The position numbers and the translations under genes were made by a program. The notes below the pieces were generated by a model. That model worked only from the letters and a program-made list of their open reading frames with translations, was not told the origin of the DNA and did no database searches. From the NCBI GenBank assembly GCA_020344755.1, contig CP070829.1:1643898-1676586 (forward strand): a DNA stretch of 32,689 bases, written 5' to 3'. The first letter of the stretch is position 1, and every line of letters starts with the position of its first letter. Positions 16,437 through 24,278 of this stretch are shown here, in pieces. The stretch is from Gemmatimonadales bacterium (GTDB lineage: Bacteria > Gemmatimonadota > Gemmatimonadetes > Longimicrobiales > Gaopeijiaceae).

Positions 16437-16470
16437 GGGGCCCTGGGCCGTCGCGAGGCCCCTTCTGTCT
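16437..16470 (+). terminator. Second stacked terminator-like hairpin with T-rich tail
   Basis: GGGGCC (16437-16442) can pair with GGCCCC (16457-16462) across a 14-base loop, followed directly by TTCTGTCT (16463-16470). The stem is short, but the tail is more T-rich than that of the preceding hairpin. Its location six bases after the first stem suggests a tandem terminator. The two stems do not overlap, so both could form in sequence. Confidence 0.4.
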
Positions 16471-16880
16471 GTGCGGCGCTGGCCGTAGGATCACGAGCGG
16501 GTGCCGGTTCCGTGAGCGGGTCGTTGTGGCCTCCGTCGGGAGCGCCTCGTGAGACCACGAGGCACGAGCCCGTTCCCGTGGGGGAGAGGACACATCCGGA
16601 CCCTGGTTTAAGAGAATGGCTTGGATGTGGTGGCCCCAGCGGTGCCTACCAGGGTGGTTGGCCTGAAGGTGACGATCGTGGTGGGAGACTCTCAGAGATT
16701 GACCGGTCTGATCAAGACTGCCTGGATCTTCAGGCGGGGTCTACCGGTCGTCTGTGTCCGGGCCAAGGTGGAAATCCCTTTGCTGCAGCCACCGCACCCC
16801 TCCAAAGGGCCGAGGAGATTGGCTACCGTTCATGGTCCGAGGAGTGCTGAGTCTCATCCACCCCTTCATGTGAACCCGCC

Positions 16881-18203
16881 GTGAGTCATCCCGAAGTCCA
16901 GAGATTTGGAAATGCGCCCATGACCCTTGGTGTGATTGGCATGGGCTACGTAGGCCTGCCCCTCGCTGTGGAGGCAGCCCAGGCCGGCCTGAAGGTGATC
17001 GGTCTGGATGTATCCCCTGACGTGGTGTCACGGGTCCAGCGGGGGGTGAGCCATGTGGGAGATGTACCCTCGGACCGGGTCGCGTCTCTGGTCGAGGAGG
17101 GCACGCTGCGGGCCACGTTGGACGTTGCGGAACTCACGGAGTGCGATGCCATCTCCATTTGCGTTCCGACCCCACTCTCCAAGACCAGGGACCCGGACGT
17201 GTCGTACATTGTCGCGGCATCCCGCGCGGTGGCGTCGACCCTGCGGAAGGGGCAACTGGTGTCCCTGGAGTCGACGACCTATCCGGGGACGACCCGAGAG
17301 ATCCTCCTTCCGGTCCTGGAGGACACAGGCCTGACTGCGGGTGAAGACTTCTTCCTTTGTTTCAGCCCGGAGCGGGTGGATCCCGGCAACTCCACGTGGC
17401 ACACGGGAAACACCCCCAAGGTGGTCGGTGGGGTCACACCCGCCTGCACCGAGGTGGCGTCGGCATTCTATTCCCGGTTCATCGAGGAGGTTGTTGCCGT
17501 TTCGTCTGCGGAGGCGGCGGAACTCACGAAGATCCTCGAAAATACGTTCCGGTCGATCAACATCGGCTTGGCGAACGAAACCGCTCTCATCGCCGATCGC
17601 CTGGGCGTTGATGTTTGGGAGGTGATCGACGCCGCCGCCACAAAGCCCTTCGGGTTCATGCGGTTTGTCCCTGGGCCGGGGCTCGGGGGTCACTGCATCC
17701 CCGTGGATCCACACTACCTGTCCTGGAAGATGCGGACCATGAACTATAGGACCCGGTTCATTGAGCTGGCCTCTGAGATCAACGGGGCGATGCCCCGGTT
17801 CATCCTGGAGAAGGCCCGACAGTCTCTGAATTCAGCAGGGAGGAGCGTACGGGGCTCGAGGGTGCTGGTCCTTGGCGTGGCATACAAACCGGATGTGGAT
17901 GACCTCCGAGAGTCGCCGGCACTGGATATCCTGGAGCTCCTGGAGGTGGACGGCGCAGAAGTAGCGTTCCATGACCCTCTCATCCGGGAGATACCGGAGG
18001 GAGAGCCTGGGGGGGGACGCGTCTCCGTGGAACTGACGGAAGAGTGGGTGGGGTGGGCCGATCTGGTCCTCTTGGTGACCGACCATTCGGCGCTCGACCT
18101 GGAGCTCGTCTGGCGCCGGGGGAGCCGTATTGTGGATGCTCGAGACGCCTTCCGGCGCGCGGGCTTTCCCGTAACCGGGAGTTGGATCGTCAAGGGCGGC
18201 TAA
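16881..18203 (+). CDS. Nucleotide-sugar dehydrogenase, WbpA/UDP-N-acetylglucosamine 6-dehydrogenase type
   Basis: A 440-residue UDP-glucose/GDP-mannose dehydrogenase-family enzyme, which oxidises the C6 hydroxyl of a UDP-sugar to a carboxylate with two NAD+. The Rossmann motif GVIGMGYVGLPLA lies at residues 17-29, the catalytic cysteine is C272 in GGHCIPVDPHYLSWK, and the C-terminal UDP-binding domain begins near VLVLGVAYKPDVDDLRESP. The HCIPVDPHYLSWK form of the active site is typical of the WbpA branch acting on N-acetylated sugars, and differs from the SCFPKD form of the next gene. Substrate is inferred only. Start is uncertain: GTG at 16881 or ATG at 16920; neither has a clear ribosome binding site. 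Confidence 0.9.
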   Translation: MSHPEVQRFGNAPMTLGVIGMGYVGLPLAVEAAQAGLKVIGLDVSPDVVSRVQRGVSHVGDVPSDRVASLVEEGTLRATLDVAELTECDAISICVPTPLSKTRDPDVSYIVAASRAVASTLRKGQLVSLESTTYPGTTREILLPVLEDTGLTAGEDFFLCFSPERVDPGNSTWHTGNTPKVVGGVTPACTEVASAFYSRFIEEVVAVSSAEAAELTKILENTFRSINIGLANETALIADRLGVDVWEVIDAAATKPFGFMRFVPGPGLGGHCIPVDPHYLSWKMRTMNYRTRFIELASEINGAMPRFILEKARQSLNSAGRSVRGSRVLVLGVAYKPDVDDLRESPALDILELLEVDGAEVAFHDPLIREIPEGEPGGGRVSVELTEEWVGWADLVLLVTDHSALDLELVWRRGSRIVDARDAFRRAGFPVTGSWIVKGG

Positions 18204-18504
18204 TCCGTACCTCAGCTCGTTCCAAGTATCGGAGGCCAGGGCTTTGACACGGCGCCGGCATCGGACGAATCTGGATCAGTCCGACCCGAGGACGCCACCT
18301 CCATTCGGGAGGCTGGAGAGTTGCGGAGTCTCCCCGGGGGTGGGCGAGCGGTACGAACACCCGCGGCAACGTTAGCTCTCCCCGGATAAGCTTCCCCTGA
18401 CCGCGGAGGAAGCGGGTCATCGGGAACTCGGGTGGGTGCGCGAGGCAGGAATCATCGGCAAGGGGCCTTGGCCCCGGGAACTCCCAACCTGGAGCCCAAG
18501 GAAC
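18204..18504. other. 301-bp spacer between the two dehydrogenase genes
   Basis: No gene is credible here. A perfect -35 hexamer TTGACA occurs at 18244-18249, but the bases 17 downstream (GAATCT) are a poor -10, so I do not call a promoter. A small stem CCTCC-ATTCG-GGAGG (18298-18312) and a compact GC palindrome GGGGCC-TT-GGCCCC (18462-18475, about 30 bases before the ugd start) are present. The open frame upstream of the ugd start to 18436 lacks family similarity and is treated as leader. Confidence 0.45.
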
Positions 18505-19830
18505 GTGAACATCGCAGTCATTGGAACCGGATATGTGGGGTTGGTCGCAGGGGCGTGTCTCGCCGAGACGGGAAACCACGTCATCTGCGCCGACGTCGAC
18601 GAAGACAAGGTCCGGCGCCTGAACCAGGGTCAGATTCCCATCTACGAGCCGGGGCTGAAACCTCTGGTGGTCCGGAATCTGGACCAGAAGCGGCTGACTT
18701 TCACCACGGATACGGCCGGGGCCGTGCGTGCTTCCCACGTGATCTTCATCGCGGTGGGGACACCCCCGGATGAGGATGGGTCCGCCGACCTCCAGCATGT
18801 GCTCGCGGTGGCCCGGACCATCGGGCAGGCCATGGACGGTGAACGGATCGTCATAACCAAGAGCACAGTCCCGGTGGGGACGGCCCGCCGGGTCCGGGAG
18901 ACGATTGAGGCGGCGACGGAGCACCCCGTACACGTCTGTTCGAACCCGGAGTTTCTCAAGGAGGGCGCCGCGGTCGACGACTTCATGCACCCCGATCGGG
19001 TGGTCCTGGGGGTGGACGATCCCGGGGCGGAGAAGGTGCTGAGAGAGCTCTATGCTCCGTTCATGCGGAGGGGCGACCGCCTCCTGGTGATGGATGTCCC
19101 CTCGGCGGAGATCACCAAGTACGCGGCCAACTCCATGCTCGCGACCCGGATCTCGTTCATGAACGCCGTCGCGCTCCTGTGTGAGAAGACCGGAGCCGAC
19201 GTGGATATGGTCCGCCAGGGCGTGGGGACCGATGAACGCATTGGCTCCGCCTTCCTCTTCCCCGGGGTGGGATACGGAGGCTCGTGCTTCCCGAAGGACG
19301 TGAAGGCGCTCGCACGGACGATGAAGGACCTGGGAGCGCCCTCTGAGATCCTCGACGCGGTGGAATCGGTGAACGAGGCCCAGAAGCGGATTCTCCTGGA
19401 TCGCATCGTCCACCGGTTCGGTGACAACCTCCAGGGGCGCCGCTTCGCCGTGTGGGGATTGGCCTTCAAGCCCAATACGGACGACATGCGGGAGGCACCG
19501 AGCCGGGTGACCATCCAGGGGTTGGTCGAACGGGGCGCCGAGGTCGTGGCCCACGACCCGGAGGCCATGGACGAGGCGAGGCGGGTGCTGGACGCGCGAG
19601 TGCGGTACCGGGAGATCGACTACGATTGTCTCGCGGGGGCCGATGCCCTCGTGATCCATACCGAGTGGCAGCCCTATCGCTTTCCCGACTTCCGCCGCAT
19701 CCGGTCGGAACTCGGGCTCCCCATCGTGTTCGATGGCCGGAACATCTGGAGCCCTGAGAAGATGGAGGAGTTGGGGTTCGAGTATCATTCCATCGGGCGG
19801 GGCACCGTGGGATCGGTGTCGATCCCGTGA
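18505..19830 (+). CDS. ugd: UDP-glucose 6-dehydrogenase
   Basis: A 441-residue enzyme converting UDP-glucose to UDP-glucuronate with two NAD+. The NAD motif [19 protein letters not shown] opens the protein; EGLKP-like YEPGLKPLV follows near residue 50; the catalytic cysteine is C261 in [14 protein letters not shown], the typical UGDH active site; the C-terminal domain includes [18 protein letters not shown] chose the GTG at 18505 ([12 protein letters not shown]) because it places the Rossmann fold at the N-terminus, with GGAG at 18491-18494. An in-frame extension to 18436 is possible. The stop overlaps the next gene by one base. UDP-glucuronate made here feeds directly into the decarboxylase encoded next. 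Confidence 0.95.
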   Translation: MNIAVIGTGYVGLVAGACLAETGNHVICADVDEDKVRRLNQGQIPIYEPGLKPLVVRNLDQKRLTFTTDTAGAVRASHVIFIAVGTPPDEDGSADLQHVLAVARTIGQAMDGERIVITKSTVPVGTARRVRETIEAATEHPVHVCSNPEFLKEGAAVDDFMHPDRVVLGVDDPGAEKVLRELYAPFMRRGDRLLVMDVPSAEITKYAANSMLATRISFMNAVALLCEKTGADVDMVRQGVGTDERIGSAFLFPGVGYGGSCFPKDVKALARTMKDLGAPSEILDAVESVNEAQKRILLDRIVHRFGDNLQGRRFAVWGLAFKPNTDDMREAPSRVTIQGLVERGAEVVAHDPEAMDEARRVLDARVRYREIDYDCLAGADALVIHTEWQPYRFPDFRRIRSELGLPIVFDGRNIWSPEKMEELGFEYHSIGRGTVGSVSIP

Positions 19831-20798
19831 TGCGAGTCCTCGTCACGGGAGCGGCGGGCTTCCTCGGATCGCATCTGGCGGATCGCTTCCTGAACGACGG
19901 GCACCAGGTCGTGGGTCTGGACAACTTCTCCACTGGCTCCAGGGAGAACCTCGGAGAACTCCTCGAGCGCCCTGGCTTCACCTTCGTGGAGCACGACATC
20001 TCCCGACCGATTGTCTTTGCCGAGCCGCTGGACGGGGTCCTGCACTTCGCCTCGCCGGCCTCGCCCGTGGACTATCTCGAGATTCCGATCCAGACCTTGA
20101 AGGTCGGGAGCCTCGGGACGCACAACTGTCTGGGAATCGCGAAGGCGCACGGTGCGCGATTCCTCCTGGCCAGCACCTCCGAGGTGTACGGGGATCCCCA
20201 GGTTCATCCCCAGCCCGAGTCCTATTGGGGTCACGTGAATCCGGTGGGGGTGAGGGGATGCTACGACGAAGCGAAGCGATTCGCGGAGGCCATCACCATG
20301 GCCTACCACCGCTACCATGGGGTGGATACGCGCATCGTGCGGATCTTCAATACCTATGGGACCCGGATGCGGCCGGGCGACGGGAGGGTGGTGTCCAACT
20401 TCATCGTCCAGGCCCTTCGGGGCGAGCCTCTGACCGTGTACGGAGAGGGAACGCAGACCCGGTCGTTCTGCCATGTCTCGGACGAGGTCGAGGGAATCTA
20501 TCGTGCGTTCCACTCCTCGCTGGTGGAGCCGGTGAACATCGGAAACCCGAGTGAGTTCACGATCCGCGAGCTCGCGGAGATCGTGTTGCGCCTCACCGGA
20601 AGCGGGGCGGGTATCGAATGGCTCCCGCTCCCGGAGGACGACCCCAAGGTCCGGCAGCCGGACATCACCCTGGCCCGTCGGGAGTTGGGGTGGGAGCCGC
20701 GAGTGGGGCTCGAGGAAGGGCTTCGACGGACCATTCCCTACTTCGAGGCCCTGGTCCGGACACGGGGGGCGAAATCCCGGACCGTGAGCGGGGACTGA
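19830..20798 (+). CDS. uxs: UDP-glucuronate decarboxylase (UDP-xylose synthase)
   Basis: A 322-residue extended short-chain dehydrogenase that decarboxylates UDP-glucuronate to UDP-xylose through a keto intermediate with bound NAD+. The glycine motif [13 protein letters not shown] is at residues 6-18; [23 protein letters not shown] and [14 protein letters not shown] are family hallmarks. The catalytic YxxxK is Y145 to K149 (CYDEAKR), where most family members have [27 protein letters not shown] follows. The ATG overlaps the ugd stop (TGATG); a GTG one codon earlier is in frame but less likely. The coupling with ugd supports a UDP-glucose to UDP-xylose route. Confidence 0.93.
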   Translation: MRVLVTGAAGFLGSHLADRFLNDGHQVVGLDNFSTGSRENLGELLERPGFTFVEHDISRPIVFAEPLDGVLHFASPASPVDYLEIPIQTLKVGSLGTHNCLGIAKAHGARFLLASTSEVYGDPQVHPQPESYWGHVNPVGVRGCYDEAKRFAEAITMAYHRYHGVDTRIVRIFNTYGTRMRPGDGRVVSNFIVQALRGEPLTVYGEGTQTRSFCHVSDEVEGIYRAFHSSLVEPVNIGNPSEFTIRELAEIVLRLTGSGAGIEWLPLPEDDPKVRQPDITLARRELGWEPRVGLEEGLRRTIPYFEALVRTRGAKSRTVSGD

Positions 20799-20833
20799 TC
20801 ACTCGGCCCTGGCGGACTCGAACGCGAACACTC

Positions 20834-20859
20834 CGGAGCGCGGCATTGCCCGCGTTCCG
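20834..20859 (+). terminator. 10-bp hairpin in the uxs-cupin gap, terminator-like
   Basis: CGGAGCGCGG (20834-20843) pairs with CCGCGTTCCG (20850-20859) around a CATTGC loop; all ten pairs form if one G-U wobble is allowed. The following bases CGTTCCGGCGACCTTTGCC contain no real T-run. It lies 36 bases after the uxs stop and 56 before the cupin start. It may end or attenuate the sugar-nucleotide transcript. Structure is seen; function is inference. Confidence 0.45.
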
Positions 20860-20915
20860 CGTTCCGGCGACCTTTGCCGACGATATCACAATCTTCGGAG
20901 GATGATCCGAATTCC

Positions 20916-21284
20916 ATGCTGGGCCAGCCGAGACGGGTCGATAAGCCGTGGGGACATGAGCTGATCTGGGCCGAGACCGATCGGTATGTCGGGAAGATCC
21001 TGCACATCCGGGCCGGGGAGGCGCTCTCCCTGCAGTACCACGAAGAGAAGGACGAGACCATCTTCGTCCTCAGGGGTGAGATGCGATTCCTGGCGGGACC
21101 GTCCGCCAGCGAGCTCGAAGAGCACCGGATGCGCGAGAATGACCGTTTCCACACCACGCCCGGGACGGTCCACCGCATGATCGCCGTGACGGACTGTGAC
21201 ATCCTCGAGGCCTCGACCCCGCACCTCCATGACGTGGTCCGACTCGAGGATCGGTACGGCCGTACCCCTGGGACGGAACCCTGA
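20916..21284 (+). CDS. Single-domain cupin, similar to the phosphomannose isomerase type II domain
   Basis: A 122-residue protein consisting of one cupin barrel. The sequence VDKPWGHELIWAE near the start and LSLQYHEEKDETIFVL, then PGTVHRM resemble the C-terminal isomerase domain of ManC/AlgA-type mannose-1-phosphate guanylyltransferases and stand-alone relatives. Likely metal ligands are Q40, H42, E47 and H86. Whether it isomerises a sugar phosphate or only binds a sugar cannot be told. ATG 20916 is chosen because the fold starts immediately after; GGAGGA (20897-20902) is 13 bases upstream, rather far. An in-frame TTG at 20874 is the alternative. Context with UDP-sugar genes supports a carbohydrate role. 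Confidence 0.8.
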   Translation: MLGQPRRVDKPWGHELIWAETDRYVGKILHIRAGEALSLQYHEEKDETIFVLRGEMRFLAGPSASELEEHRMRENDRFHTTPGTVHRMIAVTDCDILEASTPHLHDVVRLEDRYGRTPGTEP

Positions 21285-21333
21285 GCGCGACTTGCGGGAA
21301 CCTGCCCCCGGCGCCGTCAGTAGATCAAGCACC

Positions 21334-22299
21334 ATGATGAGACTCCGATCGACTTCGACCGCCGCATCGGTCCTCCTCCTCGTTCCTCTGGTCGCGGGGT
21401 GTTTCGAGGGGGCCGCCGAGGCCACGAGCCTCCAGAGAGGGGACCGGGCCTTCGCCGCAGGTGCCATGCAGGAGGCCCTGGCCGAGTACCGGCTGGCCGT
21501 GCGCCAGAGTGACGACGATCCCGAGGCGCTGATGCGCGTGGGCCATGCCTATGTGGCTCTGGGCCGGGTCGACGAGGCGGCGGCTCACTTCCGACAAGCC
21601 GTGGAGAGGCGCCCCACGCTGAGGCAACAGGCGGTCTCCGACCTCATGCATCTGGCCCGGGCGGCGGAGGCGGAGGGCGAGGACTTCCAGATGGCCTCCG
21701 CGGTGGAGGCGGCACTCTCGCTGGAACCGGCCATAGGGCTGGATGACATGGCTCTTCCCCTTGCTCGCCACTATTTCGGGAATGGTGAGTACGGGCGGGC
21801 GCTCCCCCTGTACCAGCGGGCCCTGAGGGGCGGCTCGGACTCGCTTCCGCCGGTCATCTTCGAGATCGGCCAGGCCTTCGAGGGGATCGGTGACTGCCAG
21901 AACGGACTCATCTTCTTCGAACAGTTCCGGTCGGTGGCGCGCCGATCGGAGCGAGGCGAGGTGGACTGGTTCATCGGCAACTGCTCCTTCCAGCGTGCCC
22001 GGGAGCTCCGTGGCAAGGACGTGGCCGACGAGCAGGACCTGGAGGAGGCACTCCGTCTCGTGGACCGGGTCATCGACGTGGGGGAGCCGCGCAGCATTCT
22101 CGGCGAGGCCTGGTTCGAGCGTGGGGAGATCCTCGCGGCCCTGGGTCAGTGCGATGCGGCGGCTGAGTCCTTCCATCAGGTTCGAGTCATGGAGGGCTCT
22201 GCCGGCGGGGCACTCGTGGAGCGGGCCCAATTGAGGCGCGATCAGATCATCTTTGGACGCCCGATGGGAGAGGTCTCACCGGACCGTCCCTGTGGCTGA
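21334..22299 (+). CDS. TPR-repeat lipoprotein
   Basis: A 321-residue exported protein. The first 22 residues are a lipoprotein signal (basic MMRLR, hydrophobic VLLLVPL, lipobox VAGC with C23), so the protein is probably anchored to a membrane and faces the periplasm. The rest is alpha-helical with several tetratricopeptide units, clearest at residues about 30-100 (RGDRAFAAGAMQEALAEYRLA; VGHAYVALGRVDEAAAHFRQA) and again around 145-215. Such repeats mediate protein-protein contacts; the partner is unknown. Two ATG codons at 21334 and 21337 could start. It lies nine bases before the aminotransferase gene, so the two are likely co-transcribed. Confidence 0.85.
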   Translation: MMRLRSTSTAASVLLLVPLVAGCFEGAAEATSLQRGDRAFAAGAMQEALAEYRLAVRQSDDDPEALMRVGHAYVALGRVDEAAAHFRQAVERRPTLRQQAVSDLMHLARAAEAEGEDFQMASAVEAALSLEPAIGLDDMALPLARHYFGNGEYGRALPLYQRALRGGSDSLPPVIFEIGQAFEGIGDCQNGLIFFEQFRSVARRSERGEVDWFIGNCSFQRARELRGKDVADEQDLEEALRLVDRVIDVGEPRSILGEAWFERGEILAALGQCDAAAESFHQVRVMEGSAGGALVERAQLRRDQIIFGRPMGEVSPDRPCG

Positions 22300-22308
22300 G
22301 GAATCCGA

Positions 22309-23436
22309 ATGAAGGTCCCACTCCTGGATCTCACGGCGCAGTACGGCTCCATCCGGGCCGAGATCCGAGAAGCCATGGACCGGGTCGTGGAGTCGCAGGG
22401 CTTCATTCTGGGGCCGGAGGTGGATGCCTTCGAGTCCGCAATGGCGGAGTACGTGGGCGCGCCCCACGCCATCGGGGTCGCGAGTGGTACCGACGCCTTG
22501 CTCCTGCCCCTGAGGGCACTGGAGCCCCGTGCGGGGGACGAGGTCATCCTTCCCGCCTTCACCTTCTTCGCCACGGCGGGCGCCGCCTGGAACGCCGGTT
22601 TCACGCCCGTCTTCTGCGACGTGGATCCCGACTCGTTCAACGTCACAGTGGAGACACTGGACGCGGTATGGAGCCCCAGGACCCGGGCCGCCATCCCCGT
22701 GCACCTGTTCGGTCAGATGGCGCCCATGGAGGAGATCGTGGATTGGGCCGAGGAGCGCGGAGTCGTGCTCCTGGAAGATGCGGCCCAGGCGATCGGGGCC
22801 CGTCGGGCCCTCGACGGGGCCGATGGGGCGGGCCGAATGGCTGGCGCGTGGGCGCCGGTGTCGGCCTTCTCCTTCTTCCCCACCAAGAACTTGGGAGGAT
22901 TCGGGGACGCCGGACTGGTCACGGCTCTGGACGACGAGCTGGCGGAGCGGGTACGAAAGCTCCGGGTCCACGGAGGGAGGCAGATGTACCATCACGAGAT
23001 GGTGGGCACCAACTCCCGTCTCGATGCGCTTCAGGCTGCCATCCTGGCCACGAAGCTCCCCCACCTGGATCGTTGGGCGGCACGGCGCCGGGAGAACGCC
23101 TGCAGGTATGAGGGGATCCTCTCGGATGTCCCGGAGGTGATGGCTCCCAAGGTCCTTCCGGGCAACTATCACGTCTACAACCAGTTCACCTTACGGGTAC
23201 GCCGCAGGGACGAGCTCAGGGGCTTCCTCTCCGAGCGTGGCATCGGCACCGGGATCTACTATCCGGTTCCGCTTCACCTTCAGGAGTGCTTCGCGTCCCT
23301 CGGAGGTCGGGTGGGGAATCTCCCGGTGTCCGAGACCCTCGCGGAGCAGGTTCTCTCCCTCCCCATCTTCCCCGAGCTGGAGGATGCGGCCATCGATTTC
23401 GTGGGCGGATCGATCCGGGATTTCTATGGACTCTGA
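22309..23436 (+). CDS. DegT/DnrJ/EryC1-family PLP-dependent sugar aminotransferase
   Basis: A 375-residue aminotransferase that would add an amino group to a keto-sugar nucleotide. Family motifs are VPLLDLTAQYGSIR at the start, FILGPEVDAFE, GVASGTDALLLPL, ILPAFTFFATAGA, LEDAAQAIGA, and the PLP-binding lysine K193 in FSFFPTKNLGGFGDAG. The C-terminal part contains YYPVPLHLQECF and LPVSETLAEQVLSLPIFPEL, typical of the WbpE/DegT group. With the WbpA-like dehydrogenase upstream, a role in making a 3-amino uronic acid is conceivable, but the oxidase and acetyltransferase partners (WbpB, WbpD) are not in this window. Substrate remains inference. Confidence 0.92.
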   Translation: MKVPLLDLTAQYGSIRAEIREAMDRVVESQGFILGPEVDAFESAMAEYVGAPHAIGVASGTDALLLPLRALEPRAGDEVILPAFTFFATAGAAWNAGFTPVFCDVDPDSFNVTVETLDAVWSPRTRAAIPVHLFGQMAPMEEIVDWAEERGVVLLEDAAQAIGARRALDGADGAGRMAGAWAPVSAFSFFPTKNLGGFGDAGLVTALDDELAERVRKLRVHGGRQMYHHEMVGTNSRLDALQAAILATKLPHLDRWAARRRENACRYEGILSDVPEVMAPKVLPGNYHVYNQFTLRVRRRDELRGFLSERGIGTGIYYPVPLHLQECFASLGGRVGNLPVSETLAEQVLSLPIFPELEDAAIDFVGGSIRDFYGL

Positions 23437-23437
23437 G

Positions 23438-23453
23438 CCCGGGGACGCCCGGG
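23438..23453 (+). terminator. Short GC hairpin just after the aminotransferase gene
   Basis: CCCGGG (23438-23443) and CCCGGG (23448-23453) can pair as a 6-bp stem around GACG, beginning one base after the aminotransferase stop. TGCCGTTCG follows, so there is no proper U-tract. Because a promoter-like sequence for bamD follows within 25 bases, a transcription boundary here is plausible. Confidence 0.35.
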
Positions 23454-23474
23454 TGCCGTTCGGGGTGGGGGGAC

Positions 23475-23503
23475 TGAACAGAGTCGCGTCTCTTGGGTAT
23501 CTT
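23475..23503 (+). promoter_or_regulatory. Candidate promoter of bamD, placing the start at the ATG
   Basis: TGAACA (23475-23480) and TATCTT (23498-23503) are 17 bases apart. A transcript beginning seven bases after the -10 would start at 23510, the A of the bamD ATG, giving a leaderless mRNA. No Shine-Dalgarno is visible before the gene (CTTCAACGG), which fits. The hexamer matches are moderate, so this is a prediction from position as much as sequence. Confidence 0.4.
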
Positions 23504-23509
23504 CAACGG

Positions 23510-24277
23510 ATGTTCACTCGCACCTCCCTCCTCGTCCTCCTGTGCGGCGGCGGCGCCGCGCTGACCGCCTGTGCCTCGGGATCCAAGTACCAGGGTCTCG
23601 ACGCTGCCGGCGTTTATCGGCTGGCACAGGAGGAGTACGAGTCCGGGGACTACGGGGATGCGGCTGAGACGCTCGACCGACTCCTCCTGGTCTACCCGAC
23701 CTTCGAGCAGGCCGCCGAGGCCTACTTCCTCATGGCGGAGGCGTACTTCCTGGACGAGCAGTACATCACCTCCTCCAGCGAGTACACGCGGTTCCTCGAC
23801 CTCTATCCGGCCCATCCGAACGCCCCGTCGGCGGCGCTGGGGGTCTGCCGCTCCTACGCGGCCCTTTCCCCCATCCCCCAGAGGGACCAGACCTTCACCG
23901 AACAGGCGCTTACCGTCTGCCGGAACGTGGTGGGTGACTACCAGGGTCGATCGGAGGCCCAGGAGGCTGCCGGCATTGCCAACGAGATGCGTGACAAGCT
24001 GGCGCGGAAGGCCTTCGAGGGTGGCAGTTACTACCTGCGTCGGGATTTCTTCGATTCGGCCATCATCTACTTCGAGGACGTGGTGGAGGCCTACCCCGAT
24101 ACGGAGTGGGCACCCAGGGCTCTCGCCGGAATCATCGAAGCCTACGGGGAGATCGGGTACGACGAGGAAGTAGAGCTTGCACGCAATCGCCTGCTCACCG
24201 AGTACCCGGATTCCCCTGAGGCGAGAGCCCTCGGACAGGCGACGTCGGGCGGACGCCCCGACACCTCCGGGTCCTGA
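23510..24277 (+). CDS. bamD: Outer membrane assembly lipoprotein BamD
   Basis: A 255-residue lipoprotein of the BAM complex, which inserts beta-barrel proteins into the outer membrane. The signal peptide (residues 1-20, LLVLLCGGGAALTAC) ends in a lipobox with C21. Five TPR-like helical pairs follow, including YRLAQEEYESGDYGDAAETLDRLL, EAYFLMAEAYFLDEQY, and FEGGSYYLRRDFFDSAIIYFE, the last being strongly typical of BamD/YfiO. Length matches the family. The ATG at 23510 is chosen because the signal begins there; the longer frame upstream to 23237 overlaps the aminotransferase gene in another frame. The nadD GTG starts one base after its stop. Confidence 0.9.
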   Translation: MFTRTSLLVLLCGGGAALTACASGSKYQGLDAAGVYRLAQEEYESGDYGDAAETLDRLLLVYPTFEQAAEAYFLMAEAYFLDEQYITSSSEYTRFLDLYPAHPNAPSAALGVCRSYAALSPIPQRDQTFTEQALTVCRNVVGDYQGRSEAQEAAGIANEMRDKLARKAFEGGSYYLRRDFFDSAIIYFEDVVEAYPDTEWAPRALAGIIEAYGEIGYDEEVELARNRLLTEYPDSPEARALGQATSGGRPDTSGS

Positions 24278-24278
24278 C

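Larger units (their letters stand above)
16372..16880. other. 509-bp intergenic region without a convincing gene
   Basis: This stretch holds the two terminator-like hairpins, then a perfect 8-bp hairpin (GCCTCGTG-AGAC-CACGAGGC, 16544-16563) and a weaker inverted repeat CCCTTTG/CAAAGGG (16776-16782 and 16803-16809, 20-base gap). An open frame from 16621 to 16884 exists, but it starts with TTG, has no ribosome binding site, has a proline- and histidine-rich end and resembles nothing I know, so I do not call it. No clear promoter for the following dehydrogenase gene was found. No tRNA cloverleaf was seen. Confidence 0.5.

Noticed and set aside
16621..16884. Possible 87-residue gene in the large intergenic region
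   Set aside because: TTG start, no ribosome binding site, runs over the start of the dehydrogenase gene, and no family resemblance.
18244..18272. TTGACA as a -35 element upstream of ugd
   Set aside because: The hexamer is perfect, but no acceptable -10 lies 16-18 bases downstream (GAATCT and neighbours match poorly).
18190..19788. A 532-codon minus-strand frame opposite ugd
   Set aside because: Same cause: mirror frame of a well-supported gene with no recognisable motif and no ribosome binding site.
21321..21326. TAGATC as a -10 element for the TPR lipoprotein gene, similar in spacing to bamD
   Set aside because: Only three of six bases match and no -35 lies at a workable distance, so it is weaker than the bamD and secA cases.
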